Source of the DNA: Rhodonellum sp041748555
Lineage (GTDB): Bacteria; Bacteroidota; Bacteroidia; Cytophagales; Cyclobacteriaceae
Assembly: GCA_041748555.1 (NCBI GenBank)
Contig: JBGTDA010000011.1
Span: 1 to 64,000, forward strand
DNA: 64,000 nt
Direction of reading: 5' to 3'
A program made the position numbers and the translations under genes. Positions 8,881 to 17,987 of this stretch are shown piece after piece. The notes under the pieces are model-generated. The model was not told the origin of the DNA and ran no database searches. It worked only from the letters and a program-made list of their open reading frames with translations. Position 1 is the first letter of the stretch, and every line of letters starts with the position of its first letter.

Positions 8881-9281
8881 GCGCATTTTGCTTTAAATAG
8901 TTTGCCCGTAAATCCATTTGTGGGTTTAAGTGGTAAAAAAATCCTTCTTTATTATAAAAAATTAAGCATTTCTTTCCGAAACAGAGAGTATGTATTCAGG
9001 TTATGAGGGAGGATTATTCATTTTGAGCTTGTTCCGGTGAATCTCCCAATATTCACGCTTGACAAAATCCGGTTTTTGACAAGAACACACAAAACAAAAG
9101 CCGCAGAAACGAAATGTTTCTGCGGCTTTTTGTGATAGTCAAACCTCCACGTTTTGCGTGCAAGGTGTTGGTGAGGGACGGAAAGATAAGTTTGTATACC
9201 TCCCTTATCTTTCCCCTTACTCCAGGAGACTGCAATATCCCTGAGCCTGCCTGGGTAGGCCTTATCGGATAATCATAAAAT
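8881..9281. other. Intergenic stretch with one terminator hairpin
   Basis: No supported gene. It holds the strong hairpin at 9096-9130 and an 11-bp inverted repeat (GGAAAGATAAG at 9180-9190 and its complement at 9203-9213). The 85-codon frame here runs through the hairpin and overlaps the neighbouring gene, and looks spurious. Confidence 0.6.
9096..9130. terminator. Strong intrinsic terminator (bidirectional)
   Basis: A perfect 15-bp stem, AAAAGCCGCAGAAAC against GTTTCTGCGGCTTTT, with a 5-nt loop. The T run after the stem and the A run before it let it work on both strands. It lies about 150 bp downstream of the minus-strand PPOX-type gene and probably ends that transcript. Confidence 0.85.
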
Positions 9282-9782
9282 TTAAAGATCCATTTTGCCT
9301 CTTTCACCACCGTGAAACTGCTTTCCCTGGATAATGGATTTGGCCATGTCTATCAATTGAACCATCTTGTTGCTGTCACTGTCCCAATAATCTACAAGAT
9401 CAGGTTTTACACAGATCAATTTCATATCGGGATCATCCAACCCTTCAGGAAACCATGCCTTCAATATCGGCTTCCAGAGTTCTTCCATTTTAGACCTGTC
9501 ATCAGATAATATCGCTTTGCCATGAATCATCATATAGGTGTCCTTACTTTCGCTGATGATGGCCAAAGAGACCTTTTTGTCCTCCTCAAGTTCATCGGTA
9601 AGATGGGATGTTTCTTTGGTGAAAAACCAGATTGATCCGTCTTCTTCGACTTCGTTGATTGCCATGGGTCGGCCTGATAGATTCTCGGCATCTTTTTCGG
9701 CAGTGATCATCATGCAGATACTTGCATCTGAGACCATATCAATAAATTTTTCCAGATTTTGATTTTGTTGACCTTCGTTCAT
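9282..9782 (-). CDS. Pyridoxamine 5'-phosphate oxidase-related (general stress protein 26-like) flavin-binding protein
   Basis: A 166-residue cytoplasmic protein with the split-barrel FMN-binding fold of the general stress protein 26 group: an early ICMMITAEKD strand, then SGRPMAINEVEEDGSIWFFT (the usual R-P-M block), then KVSLAIISESKDTYMMIHGKA and a C-terminal PDLVDYWDSDSNKMV. The biochemical role of this subgroup is poorly known; flavin binding and stress response are family-level statements. It is probably a single-gene unit, with its own upstream region (9783-9962) and a strong hairpin downstream. Confidence 0.85.
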   Translation of the reverse strand: MNEGQQNQNLEKFIDMVSDASICMMITAEKDAENLSGRPMAINEVEEDGSIWFFTKETSHLTDELEEDKKVSLAIISESKDTYMMIHGKAILSDDRSKMEELWKPILKAWFPEGLDDPDMKLICVKPDLVDYWDSDSNKMVQLIDMAKSIIQGKQFHGGERGKMDL

Positions 9783-9962
9783 CTTCTTTTCGCTTTTATT
9801 CGGTTCAAAATGTTATAATCCTTTTATATTAAAAGGTAAATTTAAAAGATAGAATAACTAAAAAATTACAAAATGAAAGTATAAGTTTATATAATTATGT
9901 GCCCATTTTTTTCCAAGTATTCTTAAATGCCGGAAGATAATCGGATAATTATTCTGTTTGGT

Positions 9963-10886
9963 TCAAATGCACTTCCTCAAACCTGCTTCAAAATCCGTGG
10001 CTTTCAAATTATATGCCTTTTCGATTTTGCCCGAATCAAAACAATAATCCCTGTCCAGTTGGTAACGAAGTTCCTTGATCTCCTTCAAGATGGGAATAAA
10101 AAGTCCTAAAATATTGACTGCAATTCCCGGAAGAACCTGAAGTTTCGGTTTTCTGTCAAGCTCCTTCGCCAGAATATTAACCGCTTCCTGAGCTGTTGGA
10201 TAGGCTTTGGAAGTGGGTAAATGCCAAACCTGATTCCAGGCATCTTTTTGTTGGGAAAGAAATGCTGTTGCTCGGGCAGCATCAGGAATATAAGTAAAGG
10301 AGTGCTTTTTATTTCCACTATATAACCATTGTGCAGTTTTACCGGCTTTCATTCTATTGATGATGGATTCATTTAAAAAACTCAATTTGGCATTGGGACC
10401 ATAAAAGTCAGCCGCCCGCACTATCATTGCCTGAAGGTTACCTGCAGCCATCTCATCAAGAATTATTTGGGCAATTTCAGCCCTGACCTTACCTTTCCTG
10501 CTTTTGGGTTCAACAGGACTTTCCTCAGTCAGATGACCCACATGTTCGGGGGCATAGCAATACATGTTGTCAAAAAACACCAGTTTTGCCTTATGCTTTT
10601 TACAGGCACTGACTACATTCCTCATGATTATGGGCCATTGTTTTTGCCAAAGGCCGGTCTTATAGGTAATTCCTGCTACCAAGTAGACAGTATCTGAATC
10701 CTTGACAGCAGCATCCACTTCATTCTCTTTGAGCAGATCCGCTTTTAGGGTTTGGTCTCCGGGATTTATCCTGTTGGGATTTCTGCTTACCAACCGAATG
10801 TTACCTGTATAAGCCGTTAAATCTTTGGCCAGCGCGGTTCCCATATTGCCAGTAGAACCTAAAATGGTGTGAAGTGGTGTTGTCAT
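9963..10886 (-). CDS. NAD-dependent epimerase/dehydratase family (NAD(P)-binding) protein
   Basis: I start at the ATG at 10886, giving about 307 residues that begin MTTPLHTILGSTGNMGTALA. A longer frame to 10946 would run into the upstream gene, and its extra 20 residues look unrelated. The GSTGNMG segment is the short-chain/extended SDR dinucleotide site. The later IVRAADFYGPNAKLSFLNES and YSGNKKHSFTYIPDAARA blocks resemble atypical extended SDRs that act on nucleotide sugars or related metabolites. A canonical YxxxK pair is not clear, so enzymatic activity is uncertain. Its start lies 13 bp after the stop of the TraB/GumN gene, so cotranscription is likely. Confidence 0.82.
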   Translation of the reverse strand: MTTPLHTILGSTGNMGTALAKDLTAYTGNIRLVSRNPNRINPGDQTLKADLLKENEVDAAVKDSDTVYLVAGITYKTGLWQKQWPIIMRNVVSACKKHKAKLVFFDNMYCYAPEHVGHLTEESPVEPKSRKGKVRAEIAQIILDEMAAGNLQAMIVRAADFYGPNAKLSFLNESIINRMKAGKTAQWLYSGNKKHSFTYIPDAARATAFLSQQKDAWNQVWHLPTSKAYPTAQEAVNILAKELDRKPKLQVLPGIAVNILGLFIPILKEIKELRYQLDRDYCFDSGKIEKAYNLKATDFEAGLRKCI

Positions 10887-10899
10887 GATAGGTTTGAAA

Positions 10900-11772
10900 T
10901 TAAAACACCGGCTCAATCGTATAACCGGCTTTTCGCAATAACTCAATTACTCCTGATTCGGACCCAAGATGACCGGCGCCGACTGCTATAAAAGTACTTT
11001 CTTCCCTGATAATAGTTTCTATAACCGGAATCCAGTTTTCATTCCTTTCTTTTAGCAGTATGTCCCCGTATTCACTGAACATCTCGTTTTTGGTGATCAA
11101 GGTATATAATGCATTGATATCCTCATTCTGATAGGCAGCCACCATATCATCGAATTCTTCCATTCCATCAGGCTCGTTGATCATTTTAGCCAGTTCATCA
11201 ATCAGTGATTTTTGTGGAATCTGATCAAATATTCCCATTTGGAAAGCCACAGTCTCAAGACCTGCGATTTCTTTCTCCTGCTCTTTTGCCCGCTCCATAA
11301 AAAAAATTTCATAGCTACTCTGTTCATCACAGGGCAGTTTTTTCACCATAATCATGGAAGATAAGACGAACGGTTTCAGAATTCCCAATTGAGCTAAACC
11401 TACACCATAATTGTCCTTCAAAAAATCATCAATGGATGCCGCATCTTCCTCCGAAAATTCATCCTGAATGTTTTTCATTCCCGGATTCATGGAAAGCTGC
11501 TGCATTTCGGACATCAGATCCGGATCAGCCATGTTGATTTCAAGTGCCAGCTTGTCGGTGTTTTTGAATGCATTTTCAATTCTGTCATCCATCTTGAATT
11601 TCGATTTGCATATGATATGGATGGTGCCGAACAAATAGGATTCTTCCTGAAGACCGTTGCCGGAGATTTTCCAAAGCAGGGAATTATCTCCTGATTGAAA
11701 TCCGAAGGTTGTAGAAACGACAAAAAACAGTACCAGGGTAAAAAAAAGCGATTTGAATAAATTTGTTTTCAT
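10900..11772 (-). CDS. TraB/GumN family protein, exported
   Basis: About 290 residues from ATG 11772, chosen because it gives a clean signal peptide (MKTNLFKSLFFTLVLFFVVS) ending near TTFGFQSG; the longer frame to 11811 adds unconserved residues. The family signatures are SYLFGTIHIICKSKF near the N-terminus and the C-terminal FIAVGAGHLGSESGVIELL, the two Gly/His motifs of the TIKI/TraB/GumN metallopeptidase-like fold. The eukaryotic relative TIKI is a protease; the function of the bacterial proteins is largely unknown. It is placed between a NamZ-like hydrolase and an SDR-type gene on the same strand. Confidence 0.87.
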   Translation of the reverse strand: MKTNLFKSLFFTLVLFFVVSTTFGFQSGDNSLLWKISGNGLQEESYLFGTIHIICKSKFKMDDRIENAFKNTDKLALEINMADPDLMSEMQQLSMNPGMKNIQDEFSEEDAASIDDFLKDNYGVGLAQLGILKPFVLSSMIMVKKLPCDEQSSYEIFFMERAKEQEKEIAGLETVAFQMGIFDQIPQKSLIDELAKMINEPDGMEEFDDMVAAYQNEDINALYTLITKNEMFSEYGDILLKERNENWIPVIETIIREESTFIAVGAGHLGSESGVIELLRKAGYTIEPVF

Positions 11773-11818
11773 GAGATAAAATTTGAATGGGTTTTGGAGA
11801 ATTGCTCTCAAAGCTGAT

Positions 11819-13018
11819 TTAATAGATCAAGTATTTTTGCCTCATGTTTTTATAGGTTTCCAAATCCTGTTGCCAACCTGCTTTGATTTCGGATTCGGTT
11901 TTGCCTGCAAGAATATCTTTCCGGAGTTGATCCGTCCCTGCCAGTTTATCAAAAAAGTCGTTGAAGAATTTTTCCTTTTTATCCGAAATCCTGTAGGCTT
12001 CCAAAAGATACTGTAAGGTAAACTGATGATCCGGAGATTCATCCCTAAAATCCTTCCCATAACATTTCTTGTCCTGATGGGGAGGATTCTTTGACATTCC
12101 GTCAATACTTACAGGAGTAAAGGTGAATTCCCCGAACTTCGGATCAGGATGACCATAAACCTGAAAAGGAAAATAAGTGCCACGCCCAACTGAAACGTCC
12201 GTACCTTCAAAATAACAGAGAGACGGATATAATCTAATGGACAGATCATTGGGAAGGTTGGGGGAGGGCTTCACCGGAAGACCGTAGGCTTCAGAATGGT
12301 CCCAGTTCGATACGGGAATGACGGTAATCTCACTTTTCACTTTTCCTTTGAGCCAACCTTCTCCGTTGATCATTTGGGCAAGTTCACCCACCGTGAGACC
12401 ATGCACAACAGGAATTGGATGCATTCCCACGAAACTTTCATAGCCTTTTTTCAAAACAGGCCCGTCGATATAATCACCGTTTGGATTAGGTCTGTCCAGA
12501 ATGATCAGCGGCAACTTGTTTTCGGCGCTGCTTTCCATCACATAATGCAAGGTGCTGATATAAGTATAGAATCTGACTCCGACATCCTGAAGGTCGTAGA
12601 CGATTACATCCAGACCTTTTAATGATTCGGCAGATGGTTTTTTATTGTCTCCATACAATGAAATGATTGGCAATCCGGTACTTTTATCAATTTCGTTATT
12701 CACTACTTCGCCCGCATCAGCATCTCCACGGAAGCCGTGTTCAGGGACAAAGACTTTGGCTACATCGATGCCTTCCATCATTAAAAAATCCACAAGATGC
12801 ATTTTATCCTTACTGCTCAGAATACTGGTTTGATTCACCACCACACCGACTCTTTTGCCTTCCAAAAGCGGTAAATAAGCCTCGGGGTTATCCGCAGCCG
12901 GCAATGTGGTCTCTTCCTGAGCGGGAATAAAATCCACTTTAGGGTTTGATGGATTTTTGCAGAAAGCGAAAGATTGGAGTAAAAATGTGAGGATGAATAT
13001 AAATTTCAGATGCTTCAT
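11819..13018 (-). CDS. DUF1343 / NamZ-like exo-beta-N-acetylmuramidase
   Basis: A 399-residue exported protein: signal peptide MKHLKFIFILTFLLQSFAFC, then a DUF1343 domain starting at about residue 45 (LEGKRVGVVVNQTSI). Conserved blocks are FVPEHGFRGDADAGE, the SLYGD segment, DLQDVGVRFYTYIST, LDRPNPNGDYIDGP and PNLPNDLSIRLYPSLCYFEGT. The founding NamZ enzymes remove non-reducing terminal MurNAc from peptidoglycan fragments, so a cell-wall recycling role in the periplasm or at the surface is likely. It diverges from the permease gene at 13060 across a 41-bp gap. Confidence 0.88.
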   Translation of the reverse strand: MKHLKFIFILTFLLQSFAFCKNPSNPKVDFIPAQEETTLPAADNPEAYLPLLEGKRVGVVVNQTSILSSKDKMHLVDFLMMEGIDVAKVFVPEHGFRGDADAGEVVNNEIDKSTGLPIISLYGDNKKPSAESLKGLDVIVYDLQDVGVRFYTYISTLHYVMESSAENKLPLIILDRPNPNGDYIDGPVLKKGYESFVGMHPIPVVHGLTVGELAQMINGEGWLKGKVKSEITVIPVSNWDHSEAYGLPVKPSPNLPNDLSIRLYPSLCYFEGTDVSVGRGTYFPFQVYGHPDPKFGEFTFTPVSIDGMSKNPPHQDKKCYGKDFRDESPDHQFTLQYLLEAYRISDKKEKFFNDFFDKLAGTDQLRKDILAGKTESEIKAGWQQDLETYKNMRQKYLIY

Positions 13019-13030
13019 GTTATTTTGCGC

Positions 13031-13038
13031 TAGATTTG
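13031..13038 (+). promoter_or_regulatory. Putative -7 promoter box (TAGATTTG)
   Basis: An exact match to the Bacteroidota -7 consensus TAnnTTTG, in the 41-bp gap between divergent genes and 22 nt before the TTG start of the permease gene. A clear TTG at about -33 is not visible, so the match may be fortuitous. Confidence 0.35.
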
Positions 13039-13059
13039 CACCAAATTAAATAAACTTCA

Positions 13060-14277
13060 TTGAACCTTTCCTATTTTATAGCCAAAAGAATCAGTTTTAA
13101 ACGCACCGGAGGGTTTACAGGTACTATTCATCGGATTGCAGTGGCGAGTGTGGCGATAGGATTGGCTATTTCGCTGATATCTTTTATGATTTTAGGGGGA
13201 TTCCAAAATGAAATTTCCGAAAAAATTTTTTCATTTACAGGACATTTTCAGGCAATGAAATTCATGTCGGGCAATGCATTTGAAGAAACACCCACTACTG
13301 TAAATTCAGAATTCTTTAAAAACTATCCCAAGGAAGATTACATCAGCCATGTTCAGGTTTTTGCTCACAAACCGGGTTTACTGAAAGGTGACGAAGAAGT
13401 TGAGGGTGTATTGATGAAAGGGGTCGGGCCTGATTTTGATTCTGTGAGATTTAAAGAATCAATCATCAAAGGCAGATTTATCCAGTTTTCGGATTCCGCT
13501 GCCAGCAATGAAATTCTGTTAAGTAGAAAAATTGCCAATAAGCTGATTCTGGATGTTGGGGAGCGGGTGACGATGTATTTTGTACAGGAACCCCCACGTT
13601 TCAGGCGGTTTGAAATTGTCGGCCTTTATGAAACCCACCTGGAGAATTTTGATGACAAAATTATTATAGGGGATATTCAGACCATCAGAAATCTCAATGG
13701 TTGGTCGGAAGATCAGGTGGGAGGATACGAAATCTTCGTGAACAATCCTGTCGAAATGGATGAACTGGTGGATCCGCTTTATGAAATTCTGGATTATGAT
13801 CTCAAGTTGATTAAGGTTACAGACAAGTACCTCGAAATCTTCGATTGGTTAAGTCTCCTGAACAATAATGTTTACGTCTTTTTGGGTCTGATTCTTTTCG
13901 TAGCAGCTTTCAATATGGTTTCCATTCTATTTATACTGATCATGGAACGTACCCAAATGATCGGATTGCTGAAGGCGGTGGGGGCCAGGAACAGTCAGGT
14001 AAGACGGATTTTTGTCTGGAACGGAATCCGGATCATTGGTAAAGGGCTACTGATCGGAAATGCCATCGGCTTGGGTTTTGGGTGGCTTCAGGATTCATTC
14101 AAAATCATTCCACTTGATCCGGTAAGTTATTACATGGGATATGTTCCGGTTTATTGGGACTGGCCGATTTTTGTCGGGATGAATTTGATGGTTTTGATGG
14201 TGACGACCTTGGTGCTGTTTATTCCGGCAATGTTGATCAGCAATATCAGCCCCATCAAGGCGATACGGTTTGATTAG
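13060..14277 (+). CDS. LolC/E-like ABC transporter permease (FtsX family)
   Basis: A 405-residue inner-membrane protein. The start is a TTG at 13060 (MNLSYFIAKRISF), the only start that gives the standard family N-terminus. It has the MacB/FtsX topology: one membrane helix near residues 25-50 (ASVAIGLAISLISFMILGGF), a large periplasmic domain (about 50-265), then three helices with the FtsX block MERTQMIGLLKAVGARNSQV before the second. Such permeases work with a LolD-type ATPase, typically in lipoprotein release; no ATPase gene lies nearby, so the partner is encoded elsewhere. Its last 23 bases overlap the convergent GT2 gene. Confidence 0.88.
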   Translation: MNLSYFIAKRISFKRTGGFTGTIHRIAVASVAIGLAISLISFMILGGFQNEISEKIFSFTGHFQAMKFMSGNAFEETPTTVNSEFFKNYPKEDYISHVQVFAHKPGLLKGDEEVEGVLMKGVGPDFDSVRFKESIIKGRFIQFSDSAASNEILLSRKIANKLILDVGERVTMYFVQEPPRFRRFEIVGLYETHLENFDDKIIIGDIQTIRNLNGWSEDQVGGYEIFVNNPVEMDELVDPLYEILDYDLKLIKVTDKYLEIFDWLSLLNNNVYVFLGLILFVAAFNMVSILFILIMERTQMIGLLKAVGARNSQVRRIFVWNGIRIIGKGLLIGNAIGLGFGWLQDSFKIIPLDPVSYYMGYVPVYWDWPIFVGMNLMVLMVTTLVLFIPAMLISNISPIKAIRFD

Positions 14278-15007
14278 GTTTATAGCTATTGAACAAACTT
14301 TTCAGTTTGATATAAATAACTCCCAAAACCGCCTCCCTGAAGATGTGCTTGCTCATTTTGGAAGTTCCTTTTGTGCGATCAGTGAATATGATTGGAATCT
14401 CAATGATTTTGAATCCAAGTTTCCAGGCGGTGAATTTCATTTCAATCTGAAACGCATATCCTATAAAAGTAATCTTATCCAGCTGGATCGATTTCAATAC
14501 TTTTTGAGTATAGCATTTAAAGCCCGCGGTGGTGTCTTTTATCGGAAGTCCTGTTATAAACTGTACATATTTGCTGGCACAGAAAGACATCAAAACCCTA
14601 CCCATGGGCCAGTTGACGACATTCACACCTGTGATGTAACGCGATCCGATGGCCATATCGTAGCCGTCTTTTGCGCAGGCATTGTATAACCTGATCAGGT
14701 CTTTGGGATCGTGAGAAAAATCAGCATCCATTTCAAAAATGTACTGATAATCATTATGGATCGCATATTTGAATCCTTCGATATAGGCTGTTCCCAATCC
14801 TTGTTTTCCCGCCCTCTGAATAAAAAAAAGCCGCTCAGAAAAATCCTTTTGAAGCTCCCTTACCAAATCTCCCGTACCGTCAGGTGAATTGTCATCTATG
14901 ATCAACAAGTCAAAATCACCCTCCAACAACATTACGGAAGAAACCATTTCCAGAATGTTTTCTACTTCGTTATAGGTTGGGATTATGACTAGCTTTTCTT
15001 TTTTCAT
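14255..15007 (-). CDS. Polyprenol monophosphomannose synthase-like glycosyltransferase (GT2)
   Basis: A 250-residue GT2 enzyme with the dolichyl-phosphate-mannose-synthase pattern: IPTYNEVENI at residues 9-18, IDDNSPDGTGDLV near 37-49, a DXD-like DADFSHDP at 94-101, GSRYITGVNVVNWP and DTTAGFKCY. There is no C-terminal membrane domain, so it is the short, soluble or membrane-associated form. It probably transfers a sugar, often mannose, from a nucleotide sugar to polyprenyl phosphate at the inner face of the membrane for glycan or protein glycosylation. It stands alone and converges with the upstream permease gene. Confidence 0.88.
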   Translation of the reverse strand: MKKEKLVIIPTYNEVENILEMVSSVMLLEGDFDLLIIDDNSPDGTGDLVRELQKDFSERLFFIQRAGKQGLGTAYIEGFKYAIHNDYQYIFEMDADFSHDPKDLIRLYNACAKDGYDMAIGSRYITGVNVVNWPMGRVLMSFCASKYVQFITGLPIKDTTAGFKCYTQKVLKSIQLDKITFIGYAFQIEMKFTAWKLGFKIIEIPIIFTDRTKGTSKMSKHIFREAVLGVIYIKLKSLFNSYKPNQTVSP

Positions 15008-15112
15008 ATGTACTAAACATCAAAAATAGAATTAAAAGATTATTTATTGATCCATAGTTTCATAAAATGCTAAAATCAGGTTTTATTTGTTTAGGTAAAT
15101 AATTTTGAAAAT

Positions 15113-15994
15113 ATGCTGATAGCAGTAGTTACTTATGAGGCAAGAGGTTCTTATTCAAGCTCCAACGTACTGGATGAGGATGAGCTTTTAGGAAATATTC
15201 TGAAAGAACTTAATGTCGAATTTAATTTTGAAATATGGTCAGATCCGAAAGTCAATTGGGAAAAGTATTCCCATTTGCTCATGAAATCCCCCTGGGACTA
15301 TTTCGACAGATATAAGGATTTTTTATCATGGTGCAGCAAGATCAAAAAGACGGGAATCCCTGTCTTCAATGATATCCAAACTGTGATCTGGAATTCTGAT
15401 AAAAAATATCTGAAGGAAGTACAGGAGAAAGGATTTCATATCGTTCCCACACATTTTTTTGAACGGGGAAATCAAGTTGATCTTACCCATAGTTTTGAAT
15501 CCTTTGGTGCAGAAAACCTGGTTTTCAAACCTACGGTAAGCGGTGGTGCCAAGAATACAATCAAACTGGGCAAAGCAGACTGGAAATCCCGGAAGGCAAA
15601 GCTTGAAGCATTGTTAAAACATGAAGATTTTATGGTGCAGCCTTTTATTGAAGAGGTGGTTCAAACAGGAGAATATTCATATGTTTTTTTCAATAACCGG
15701 TTTTCACATGCTGTATTGAAAAGTCCGAAAGCAGGGGAATTTCGGGTTCAGCATTTTTTTGGGGGCGGGATAACAAAAGTACATCCTGACAAAGACCACC
15801 TCGATTATCTACAAAATCCTGTCAGTGAATTCGCAGGCAATTGCTTATATGCCAGAGTAGACGGGGTGTGGATTGAAGGTGCGTTCTACCTGATGGAGCT
15901 CGAGTTAATAGAGCCTTATCTGTTTTTGTTTACAGATCCAAAGGCTGTTGAAAATTATAAAAATGCGATTAAGGAAAAGTTAGGGTTGGCATGA
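15113..15994 (+). CDS. ATP-grasp domain protein (RimK/DcsG-like)
   Basis: A 293-residue soluble protein. The N-terminal part has the MKSPWDYFDR block seen in a family of ATP-grasp proteins related to the D-cycloserine enzyme DcsG. The ATP-grasp core follows: LVFKPTVSGGAKNTIKL (the Lys-containing ATP-binding strand), FMVQPFIEEVVQTGEYSYVF, then YARVDGVWIEGAFYLMELELIEPYLF, where the usual D/E metal ligands sit in the MELELIEP stretch. It probably ligates a carboxylate to an amine or similar nucleophile at the expense of ATP; the substrates are unknown. It stands alone between convergent and unrelated genes. Confidence 0.82.
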   Translation: MLIAVVTYEARGSYSSSNVLDEDELLGNILKELNVEFNFEIWSDPKVNWEKYSHLLMKSPWDYFDRYKDFLSWCSKIKKTGIPVFNDIQTVIWNSDKKYLKEVQEKGFHIVPTHFFERGNQVDLTHSFESFGAENLVFKPTVSGGAKNTIKLGKADWKSRKAKLEALLKHEDFMVQPFIEEVVQTGEYSYVFFNNRFSHAVLKSPKAGEFRVQHFFGGGITKVHPDKDHLDYLQNPVSEFAGNCLYARVDGVWIEGAFYLMELELIEPYLFLFTDPKAVENYKNAIKEKLGLA

Positions 15995-16098
15995 TATATT
16001 CAAAAAGAATAGCTTCTGTAAGCTGATCATTTTTCATTGCTTGTATTCAGAAAAGTTGGAATAATTCAATTAACCTTCAGCTTTAAAGAAAATCGGTT

Positions 16099-16884
16099 TC
16101 AACAATCATCCAGATTCATTCTGGCAAAAAGACTTCCTTTGTCAGCTGCTGACTGTAGATCCTGACATGCCCCGGGATTTTTCAATATTTTCTTGGCCGC
16201 TCCGCGCCGGGCCAAGGCTTCCACATGGTCTGGTTTAACTTGCAGGACTTCTTCGAAATCCTCCAACGCCCATGCGGCATGTCCTATCAACATCCGCATC
16301 AGCCCACGGTTGTATTTTGCGGCGAGATTATCAGGATCATATTTCAGACACATGTTGAAAGAGCCGGCCGCTCCAAGGATTTCCCCGATTTGTGATCGTG
16401 CCATTCCCTGATAAAAATAAACCCGGGAATCTTCCGGATTCAGCTCCTTTGCCAGCTGCAAAAATTCATCAGCACTTTTGTAATTTTCATTCAACAGCAT
16501 TGCTCTTCCCAAAAGAAAAAGGATCTCATAATCTTCTCCATCGTGTTTGGCCGCAATAAGCAGGTGCTTTTCTGCATTTTTATAATCTTCTTTTTTCCAA
16601 AAAACCTTTCCTATTCCTGCATGTGCCTGTGCATATTCCGGATCTATTTCAATAATCCTTTCATAATCTGACAAAGCATTCTCGAAATCTTCCAGTTCTT
16701 CGTACGATCTGGCCCGTAGGTGCAGGGATTTGATGTCAGTGACATGTAAGAAAAGCGTTTTTGAAAACTCACTGATTGCTTTCTCATAATCTGCTTTCCG
16801 GAAATGCATTTCACCTTCTGAAAAGCTGCCGAAGCAGGACTGGAATAAAACGGATAGAAGAACAGGAAAAAGTAAACGCTTCAT
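16099..16884 (-). CDS. TPR-repeat lipoprotein
   Basis: A 261-residue protein. The signal sequence MKRLLFPVLLSVLFQSCFG ends with a Bacteroidota-style lipobox Cys (FQSC), so it is probably lipid-anchored in the envelope. The rest is six to seven tetratricopeptide repeats, for example HFRKADYEKAISEFSKTL, then DFENALSDYERIIEIDPEYA, DYKNAEKHLLIAAKHDGED and AAKYNRGLMRMLIGHAAWAL. TPR proteins are interaction scaffolds; no partner is evident from the neighbours. A single transcript is likely. Confidence 0.86.
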   Translation of the reverse strand: MKRLLFPVLLSVLFQSCFGSFSEGEMHFRKADYEKAISEFSKTLFLHVTDIKSLHLRARSYEELEDFENALSDYERIIEIDPEYAQAHAGIGKVFWKKEDYKNAEKHLLIAAKHDGEDYEILFLLGRAMLLNENYKSADEFLQLAKELNPEDSRVYFYQGMARSQIGEILGAAGSFNMCLKYDPDNLAAKYNRGLMRMLIGHAAWALEDFEEVLQVKPDHVEALARRGAAKKILKNPGACQDLQSAADKGSLFARMNLDDC

Positions 16885-17651
16885 AATGATTATATTAGTA
16901 TATAAAACTAAACAATCAGTAATAATAATAAAAGTATTCTGCAGATTTTAACATTTGATGACGATTAAAAATCCTAATTACGTGGAATGTACATTCGCAA
17001 TGGAATAATCGAATACCGGAAATCAACAATACTTCGCATGGCCCTTGTTCCCGTTTTTGTCCCGATATTTTTATTGATCATCTTTCTGCTTGAAAGCTTA
17101 ATCATAACTGGATAGATAAAACTATGGTACTTGCTATGAAGTGAAGTATATGTAAAAGATGTTTGTGTTTAAGTTTAAAACCTGATTAAATGATGAATAG
17201 CACAAATAAGAAAAGTAAGGGTTTCTTGAGGAACAATCCGATTTCAATACGCAACATTTCTGCTGTAGGAACAAAATTGATATAATTATGATAAAAGAAA
17301 GAGATGGTCCCAATGGCATTTACTATTTTATACAATCCAAGAATAATATTTCCCTTTTTGTTTTCGGACTTTACTGGGAATAAAAAAATGCAAAAAGAAT
17401 GGATATAGAAACCAAAATCAAGGATGTAATCTGAAGCAACAGGTTTGTAGTTATAAATTCAGTTTAATAATCGTCGCTTAAACTTTTCAATTATCCTGCT
17501 TTTTGAAATTGTTTCCGAGGGGGAGTGTAGGAGCAGTTGAGGATTTCAGGGCGATTACCTGTCCGCCACCACAAAAGTTTATTAAATGCACTGACCTTTA
17601 AATTACCACCAAACCCACTATTGTTTATACAAAATGTTGTGGCCAAAACTT
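16885..17651. other. Intergenic stretch without a recognised gene
   Basis: 767 bases, AT-rich. Only short frames occur, and none has codon use or sequence suggesting a gene. One 25-codon plus-strand frame near 17038 (MALVPVFVPIFLLIIFLL) would be a small hydrophobic peptide but lacks support. It separates a TPR lipoprotein gene from a toxin-antitoxin pair and may be debris from insertion of the latter. Confidence 0.5.
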
Positions 17652-17987
17652 TTAGTCAATCAGTAAATCAGCTATTTCTTTTTTTAGCTTTGGAAGTTCC
17701 CTTGTCACAATTGTCCAAATCACTTCATCAGAAATATTGTCATAATCATGAATTATTCTGTTTCTTGTATTTATAATTCGTCTCGCATTTTCAATTGGAA
17801 AGTCATTATTAGCATCTATAATTCTTCTCACAGCCTCTCCAATTATTTCAAGATTTCTTTCAACTGCCTTTTTGGTCTTAAGGTCTTTCTTATATCCGTA
17901 AAAATCTTTTCTGTCTGGTAAAAATTCAAATATTTCATCAATGGATTGGTCAATATCGAGTAGCCAGGTCTGAATTCTAAAGTCCAT
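17652..17987 (-). CDS. hepT: HepT-like toxin (DUF86) of a type VII toxin-antitoxin pair
   Basis: A 111-residue helical protein of the HEPN/HepT group. The catalytic RX4HXY motif is intact as RNRIIHDY, with Arg at about 75, His 80 and Tyr 82. Known HepT proteins are ribonucleases that are silenced when the partner nucleotidyltransferase MntA adds AMP units to that Tyr. Its start overlaps the end of the mntA-like gene by 11 bp, so the antitoxin is translated first and coupled. All key residues are present, so it looks functional. Confidence 0.88.
   Translation of the reverse strand: MDFRIQTWLLDIDQSIDEIFEFLPDRKDFYGYKKDLKTKKAVERNLEIIGEAVRRIIDANNDFPIENARRIINTRNRIIHDYDNISDEVIWTIVTRELPKLKKEIADLLID

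Noticed and set aside
9053..9310. 85-codon minus-strand frame
   Set aside because: It runs through a strong terminator hairpin and overlaps the end of the PPOX-type gene.
17038..17115. 25-codon hydrophobic peptide frame
   Set aside because: Too short, with no ribosome site or conserved context that I can see.
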